Shown here: positions 59,729 through 64,000 of the stretch, piece by piece
How the letters are laid out: each line of letters opens with the position of its first letter
Position numbering within the stretch: the stretch's first letter is position 1
Origin: Sneathiella sp. HT1-7
GTDB lineage: Bacteria > Pseudomonadota > Alphaproteobacteria > Sneathiellales > Sneathiellaceae
Length of the DNA stretch: 64,000 nt
Direction: 5' to 3'
NCBI RefSeq assembly: GCF_020731145.1
Contig: NZ_JAJFZN010000004.1
Span: 248,001 to 312,000 of the forward strand
Made by a program: the position numbers and the translations under genes
The notes under the pieces: generated by a model
What the model saw: only the letters and a program-made list of their open reading frames with translations
The model's database searches: none
Told to the model about the DNA's origin: nothing

Positions 59729-60754
59729 TTATGCCGGAACCATGTCGAAATAGACAAGGAAACCAGCCGTCAAAACTACCCATAACAAGGAGAAGGGCAA
59801 AAACACCTTCCAGCCAAGTCGCATCAATTGATCATAACGATACCGAGGTAGCGTCGCCCGAACCCAGATAAAGACGAACAGCAAAATCGCAATTTTGATG
59901 CCAAACCAAATGATCCCCGGGATCCAGGTGAAGATCGCCCAATCCGCCGGCGGCAACCAGCCACCCAGAAACAGCACCGTACAAATTCCGCTCATCAGGA
60001 TCATGTTGGCGTATTCACCAAGGAAGAAGAGCGCAAACGCCATCGACGAATATTCTGTCTGATACCCCGCAACCAGCTCCGCCTCTGCTTCGGGAAGGTC
60101 AAATGGATGCCGGTTCGTTTCCGCCAGGATCGAGATGAAGAAAATAATGAACATCGGGAAAAGCGGTATAAACCACCAGTTCAAAAGGCCGAGGTCGCCT
60201 TTTTGCGATTCTACAATACCTGAAAGGTTAAGGGTTCCCGCACAGAGCAGCACCGTCACAATCACAAACCCGATGGACACTTCATATGACACCATCTGCG
60301 CTGCGGAGCGGAGGGCACCAAGGAAAGGATATCGGGAGTTAGACGCCCAGCCCGCAACAATAATGCCGTAAACACCGAGAGAGGAGATCGCAAACAGGTA
60401 AAGTCCGCCCACATTGATGTCCGCAAGCACCCATCCTTCGTCAAAGGGAATGACCGCCCAGGCAATCAAACTAAGAATAAAGGTCACCATAGGAGCAAGC
60501 AGGAACAGTATTTTGTTCGCGCCTGTCGGAACGACTGTTTCCTTGAAGAAAAGCTTCGCACCATCCGCGAGTGGTTGCAGCAATCCAAACGGACCCACCA
60601 CATTCGGCCCCTTACGGAGCTGCATCACCGCCATGACTTTACGCTCATACAGCGTCAGATAAGCCACCGCAACCAAGAGCGGCACAACAATCAGCAGGAT
60701 CTGGCCGACAATAATCAGGGCCGGGAGAAGATAAATATCCCAAAACTCAGCCAT
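59729..60754 (-). CDS. nuoH: NADH-quinone oxidoreductase subunit H
   Basis: Membrane subunit of complex I that with NuoB and NuoD forms the quinone site. From ATG 60754 it is 341 residues, eight to nine membrane segments. It has [21 protein letters not shown] in the first loop, [27 protein letters not shown] in the fifth, and a C-terminal [13 protein letters not shown]. The ATG overlaps the nuoG stop by eight bases; the longer reading from 60772 is less likely. Confidence 0.97.
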   Translation of the reverse strand: MAEFWDIYLLPALIIVGQILLIVVPLLVAVAYLTLYERKVMAVMQLRKGPNVVGPFGLLQPLADGAKLFFKETVVPTGANKILFLLAPMVTFILSLIAWAVIPFDEGWVLADINVGGLYLFAISSLGVYGIIVAGWASNSRYPFLGALRSAAQMVSYEVSIGFVIVTVLLCAGTLNLSGIVESQKGDLGLLNWWFIPLFPMFIIFFISILAETNRHPFDLPEAEAELVAGYQTEYSSMAFALFFLGEYANMILMSGICTVLFLGGWLPPADWAIFTWIPGIIWFGIKIAILLFVFIWVRATLPRYRYDQLMRLGWKVFLPFSLLWVVLTAGFLVYFDMVPA

Positions 60755-62798
60755 TTGTACCGGTCCCCTCACCCTTTACCTTAGAGAAAGTCGCACTGCA
60801 TTCCGCCATAATCCGGCTCGAACGGGAAATCGGGTTCGTCAGATAGTAATCCGTGATCGGGTTGACGAAAGGCGCATCGTCTATTGCCCCGTCCGTGCCG
60901 AATGCCCCCCAGTCAGCGGAAGTCACTTGATCTATATCGGCAAAGTGAGGCGCCACCTCAATCATCTTCTCTCGAAGTTCCCGTATCGTGTTGTAAGGAA
61001 GCGTTTTCCCGAGTTTTTCAGAAAGCGCCCGGAGGATCGTCCAATCCTCCCTTGCGTCACCCGGCGGGAAGATGGCTCGCCGACCTAGCTGAACCCGGCC
61101 TTCCGTATTGACCCAAGTGGCATCTTTTTCCGTGTAGGCCGCACCCGGCAGGATGACATCGGCGGCGCTTGCCCCGGCATCCCCGTGGCTGCCCTGATAG
61201 ATTACGAAGCTATTTGTAAGCTTTGATGTATTGATTTCATCGGCCCCCAGCAGGAACAGCACATCAAGCGACCCGTCCAGCATTTCCCTCGCACTCTTGC
61301 CGCCTTCACCTGATACGAAGCCGAGATCAAGACCAGCAACCCGTGCGGCCGCCGTATGAAGAACGTTAAAGCCGTTCCAATCATCAGAGGCAAAACCGTA
61401 ATCATCGGCAATTTTCTTCGCCAACGCCAGAACCGCCGCGCCATCATTCCGGCTAAGCGCGCCCTGCCCGACAATAATCATCGGACGCTCGGCCTTTTTA
61501 AGGGTTTCGGCGAAAGAATGCTTACCTTCAGCCACTTCCTTCAAGGTCGCAGGACCGGCACCGAGATAATCATAGCTGTAGGTCAAATCGACTTGCTCAC
61601 CGATCAGCGCAACCGGGAAGTTACCCGCTTTCCAACGCTTGCGAATGCGGGCATTGATCAAGGCCGCCTCATGACGTGGATTACTACCCACGATCAAAAG
61701 CGCATCCGCCTCATCAATTCCGGCGATGGTCGTGTTAAAGAGATACCCGCTCCGGCTTTCCGTCGTCAGCGCAGCGCCATCCTGTCGGCAATCGATATTC
61801 GGCGATTCCAGTAGATTCATCAGGTCTTTCAGCGCGATCATGCTCTCGGCGCAGGCCAGATCCCCGGCAATCGCTCCAATCTTCGCCCCTTCGACGCCCT
61901 CCAGCTTGGCGGCGATAGCATCGAACGCCTCGCCCCAGCTTGCGGGCTGAAGTGTTTCGTCTTTGCGAACATAGGGGGTATCCAGTCGCTGAGCTTTCAG
62001 GCCATCGTAAGAAAAGCGCGACCGGTCCGAAAGCCACTCTTCGTTCACGTCCTCATTGAGGCGCGGTAAAAAGCGCATGACTTCCTTGCCGCGGCTATCA
62101 ACCCGGATATTCGCCCCGACGGCGTCGAGCACGTCGATACTCTCGGTTTTGGAAAGCTCCCACGGGCGTGCCGTAAATGCATAGGGCTTCGATGTCAGCG
62201 CCCCAACCGGGCATAAGTCAATGATATTACCGGAGAGTTCGCTATCGAGCGCTTGCTCAAGATAGGTCGCGATCTCCATATTTTCACCACGGTTAATAGC
62301 GCCAAGTTCCTCAACTCCCGCAACCTCCGTCGCGAATCGCACGCAACGTGTACAGTGAATACAGCGAGTCATCGTCGTCTTGATGAGTGGCCCCATATTC
62401 TTTTCTGTAACGGCGCGCTTCATTTCATGATAGCGGCTGTTGCCGGAGCCATACGCCATCGATTGATCCTGCAAATCACACTCACCGCCCTGATCGCAAA
62501 TCGGGCAATCAAGCGGATGATTGATCAGCAGGAATTCCATGGCCCCCTCACGGCCTTCTTTCACCTTTTGGGTATTGGTGTGAATGACCATACCATCGCC
62601 AGCGGGCATTGCGCAGGAGGCGATCAGCTTCGGAGCCTTTTCCATCTCCACCAGGCACATGCGGCAATTACCGGCGATCGACAACCGCTCATGATAGCAA
62701 AAGCGCGGGATTTCCGCGCCCGCTTCCTCACAGGCCTGAAGGACCGTGGTTCCCGGATCGACTGTAACTTCTACACCATCTACTGTAAGTGTCGGCAT
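60747..62798 (-). CDS. nuoG: NADH-quinone oxidoreductase subunit G
   Basis: Large iron-sulfur subunit of complex I, 683 residues. The [2Fe-2S] cluster N1b ligands are C34, C45, C48 and C62. A His/Cys cluster block follows ([14 protein letters not shown]), then a [4Fe-4S] motif [10 protein letters not shown]. The rest is a molybdopterin-oxidoreductase-like domain that in NuoG has no cofactor. It follows nuoF by 26 bases. Confidence 0.98.
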   Translation of the reverse strand: MPTLTVDGVEVTVDPGTTVLQACEEAGAEIPRFCYHERLSIAGNCRMCLVEMEKAPKLIASCAMPAGDGMVIHTNTQKVKEGREGAMEFLLINHPLDCPICDQGGECDLQDQSMAYGSGNSRYHEMKRAVTEKNMGPLIKTTMTRCIHCTRCVRFATEVAGVEELGAINRGENMEIATYLEQALDSELSGNIIDLCPVGALTSKPYAFTARPWELSKTESIDVLDAVGANIRVDSRGKEVMRFLPRLNEDVNEEWLSDRSRFSYDGLKAQRLDTPYVRKDETLQPASWGEAFDAIAAKLEGVEGAKIGAIAGDLACAESMIALKDLMNLLESPNIDCRQDGAALTTESRSGYLFNTTIAGIDEADALLIVGSNPRHEAALINARIRKRWKAGNFPVALIGEQVDLTYSYDYLGAGPATLKEVAEGKHSFAETLKKAERPMIIVGQGALSRNDGAAVLALAKKIADDYGFASDDWNGFNVLHTAAARVAGLDLGFVSGEGGKSAREMLDGSLDVLFLLGADEINTSKLTNSFVIYQGSHGDAGASAADVILPGAAYTEKDATWVNTEGRVQLGRRAIFPPGDAREDWTILRALSEKLGKTLPYNTIRELREKMIEVAPHFADIDQVTSADWGAFGTDGAIDDAPFVNPITDYYLTNPISRSSRIMAECSATFSKVKGEGTGTNG

Positions 62799-62824
62799 TC
62801 TTCACTCCCCACGCGGTCCAGCCC

Positions 62825-64000
62825 TCAGGCCGCCCGTGCAGCCTTCCGTGATTTAATACGTTCCTCAATAACCGGGCGGAAGTGCCGCACCAGTCCCTGA
62901 ATTGGCCAGGCCGCCGCGTCACCAAGGGCGCAGATGGTATGACCTTCAATCCGTTTTGATACATTGATCAGCATGTCAATTTCCTCAACCTCCGCATCGC
63001 CGGAGACAAGGCGCTGCATCACCCGCCACATCCAGCCAGTGCCTTCACGACACGGCGTGCATTGGCCACAGCTTTCATGCTTATAGAAATGGGAGAGCCT
63101 CTCAATCGCCCGGATCACATCTGTCGATTTATCCATGACAATGACGGCAGCCGTACCGAGCCCGCTCTGGGCATCGCGCAAACTATCGAAATCCATCAGC
63201 ATCGTATCGCAGATATCTTTCGGCAACATAGGAACGGAAGACCCACCGGGAATAATGGCCAGCAAGTTATCCCAACCACCCCGAACACCGCCCGCATGCT
63301 TTTCGATCAGCTCTTTGAGCGGAATGCCCATTTCCTCTTCGACATTGCAGGGCTTGTTCACATGGCCAGAAATACAGAAGAGTTTGGTGCCGGTATTGTT
63401 TGGGCGGCCAAGACCGGAGAACCATCCTTCCCCGCGCCGAAGAATTTCAGGCGCAACGGCGATACTCTCAACATTGTTTACGGTCGACGGACAGCCCCAG
63501 ACACCGACATTGGCAGGAAATGGCGGTTTCAGTCGTGGCTGACCCTTGTTGCCTTCAAGGCTCTCGATCAGAGCCGTTTCCTCGCCGCAAATGTAAGCGC
63601 CGGCGCCGCGATGCAGATAAATATCGAAATCATAGCCGGAACCAGAGGCGTTCTTGCCGATCAGCCCATCGTCATAGGCTTCCTGGATGGCAATCTCCAG
63701 ATTGATCGCCTCCTGTACAAACTCCCCGCGAATATAGATATAGGCCGCAACGGCACGCATGGCGAAACCGGCGACGAGACAGCCTTCCAGCAGACGGTGC
63801 GGATCGAAGCGCATGATTTCCCGGTCTTTACAAGTACCCGGCTCTGATTCGTCGGCATTGACCACAAGATAGCTTGGACGGCCATCGGATTCCTTGGGCA
63901 TAAAAGACCATTTCAAACCCGTCGGAAAGCCCGCACCGCCGCGACCGCGAAGGCCGCTTTCCTTCATCGCATCGATAATACCGTCCTGCCCCATCTCTAT
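62825..64000 (-). CDS. nuoF: NADH-quinone oxidoreductase subunit F (partial, N-terminus beyond right edge)
   Basis: NADH- and FMN-binding subunit of complex I. The frame is open to the window edge; 391 residues are visible of a usual 430 or so. The NADH/FMN motif [16 protein letters not shown] lies at the start of the visible part, [19 protein letters not shown] follows, and the N3 [4Fe-4S] ligands are in [12 protein letters not shown] about 310 residues in. An internal ATG at 63994 is within the protein and is not the start. nuoE and earlier nuo genes are expected to the right. Confidence 0.98.
   Translation of the reverse strand: MEMGQDGIIDAMKESGLRGRGGAGFPTGLKWSFMPKESDGRPSYLVVNADESEPGTCKDREIMRFDPHRLLEGCLVAGFAMRAVAAYIYIRGEFVQEAINLEIAIQEAYDDGLIGKNASGSGYDFDIYLHRGAGAYICGEETALIESLEGNKGQPRLKPPFPANVGVWGCPSTVNNVESIAVAPEILRRGEGWFSGLGRPNNTGTKLFCISGHVNKPCNVEEEMGIPLKELIEKHAGGVRGGWDNLLAIIPGGSSVPMLPKDICDTMLMDFDSLRDAQSGLGTAAVIVMDKSTDVIRAIERLSHFYKHESCGQCTPCREGTGWMWRVMQRLVSGDAEVEEIDMLINVSKRIEGHTICALGDAAAWPIQGLVRHFRPVIEERIKSRKAARAA

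Overview
The window is a gene-dense stretch of an alphaproteobacterial chromosome, consistent with a free-living, probably marine lineage near Sneathiellales, Rhodospirillales or Kordiimonadales. That placement is inferred from protein character and gene order; nothing here fixes the genus. Indicators are a lipoyl domain fused to pyruvate dehydrogenase E1-beta, LpxI instead of LpxH, RNase J and type III pantothenate kinase behind the nuo operon, a prolyl-tRNA synthetase without the editing insert, and LexA boxes of the alphaproteobacterial GTTC-N7-GTTC type. About 61 protein genes are supported. I see no tRNA, rRNA, CRISPR array, insertion sequence or prophage.

Layout, left to right. (1) 1-9296, minus strand: tpiA, secG, pyrG, kdsA, eno, a methyltransferase, a phage-type lysozyme, an FtsB-like division protein, pdhA and the start of pdhB (cut by the left edge). 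The methyltransferase and lysozyme interrupt an otherwise familiar central-metabolism block. (2) 9503-19190, mostly plus: ppiD-trpE, then an opposite-strand polysaccharide-deacetylase gene, then trpG-trpD-trpC-moaC-moeA with 4-base overlaps, then lexA. (3) 19202-24459: comEC (minus), gltX and gltA (plus), and a possible 67-codon ORF containing a large inverted repeat. (4) 24464-39465, minus: the envelope and translation superoperon rpsB-tsf-pyrH-frr-uppS-cdsA-dxr-rseP-bamA-skp-lpxD-fabZ-lpxA-lpxI-lpxB-gloA. It joins ribosome function, isoprenoid and phospholipid precursors, outer-membrane assembly and lipid A synthesis. (5) 39659-45444, minus: dnaE, a 35-codon SOS-type small gene and an MscS-family channel. 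(6) 45581-64000, minus: complex I genes nuoF-nuoN (nuoF cut by the right edge), followed without a visible break by birA, coaX, rnj, mce, a DUF1467 protein, a secreted unknown, proS and the LolCE/LolD lipoprotein exporter, ending at a terminator.

The most interesting signal is in the 359-base gap between the MscS channel gene and dnaE. A 35-codon ORF (43277-43384, minus) has a strong ribosome binding site and a promoter with a perfect TTGACA -35 element. A perfect LexA box fills that promoter's spacer. It resembles, by architecture only, the tiny SOS-induced membrane proteins SidA (Caulobacter) and TisB (E. coli). A perfect TTATCCACA DnaA box lies between it and dnaE. A second such box, with two GANTC sites, lies upstream of the FtsB-like gene.

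Other points of note are two LexA sites at lexA, possible leaderless starts for trpG and pyrG, a 62-base compound inverted repeat after gltA, and a long rpsB leader.
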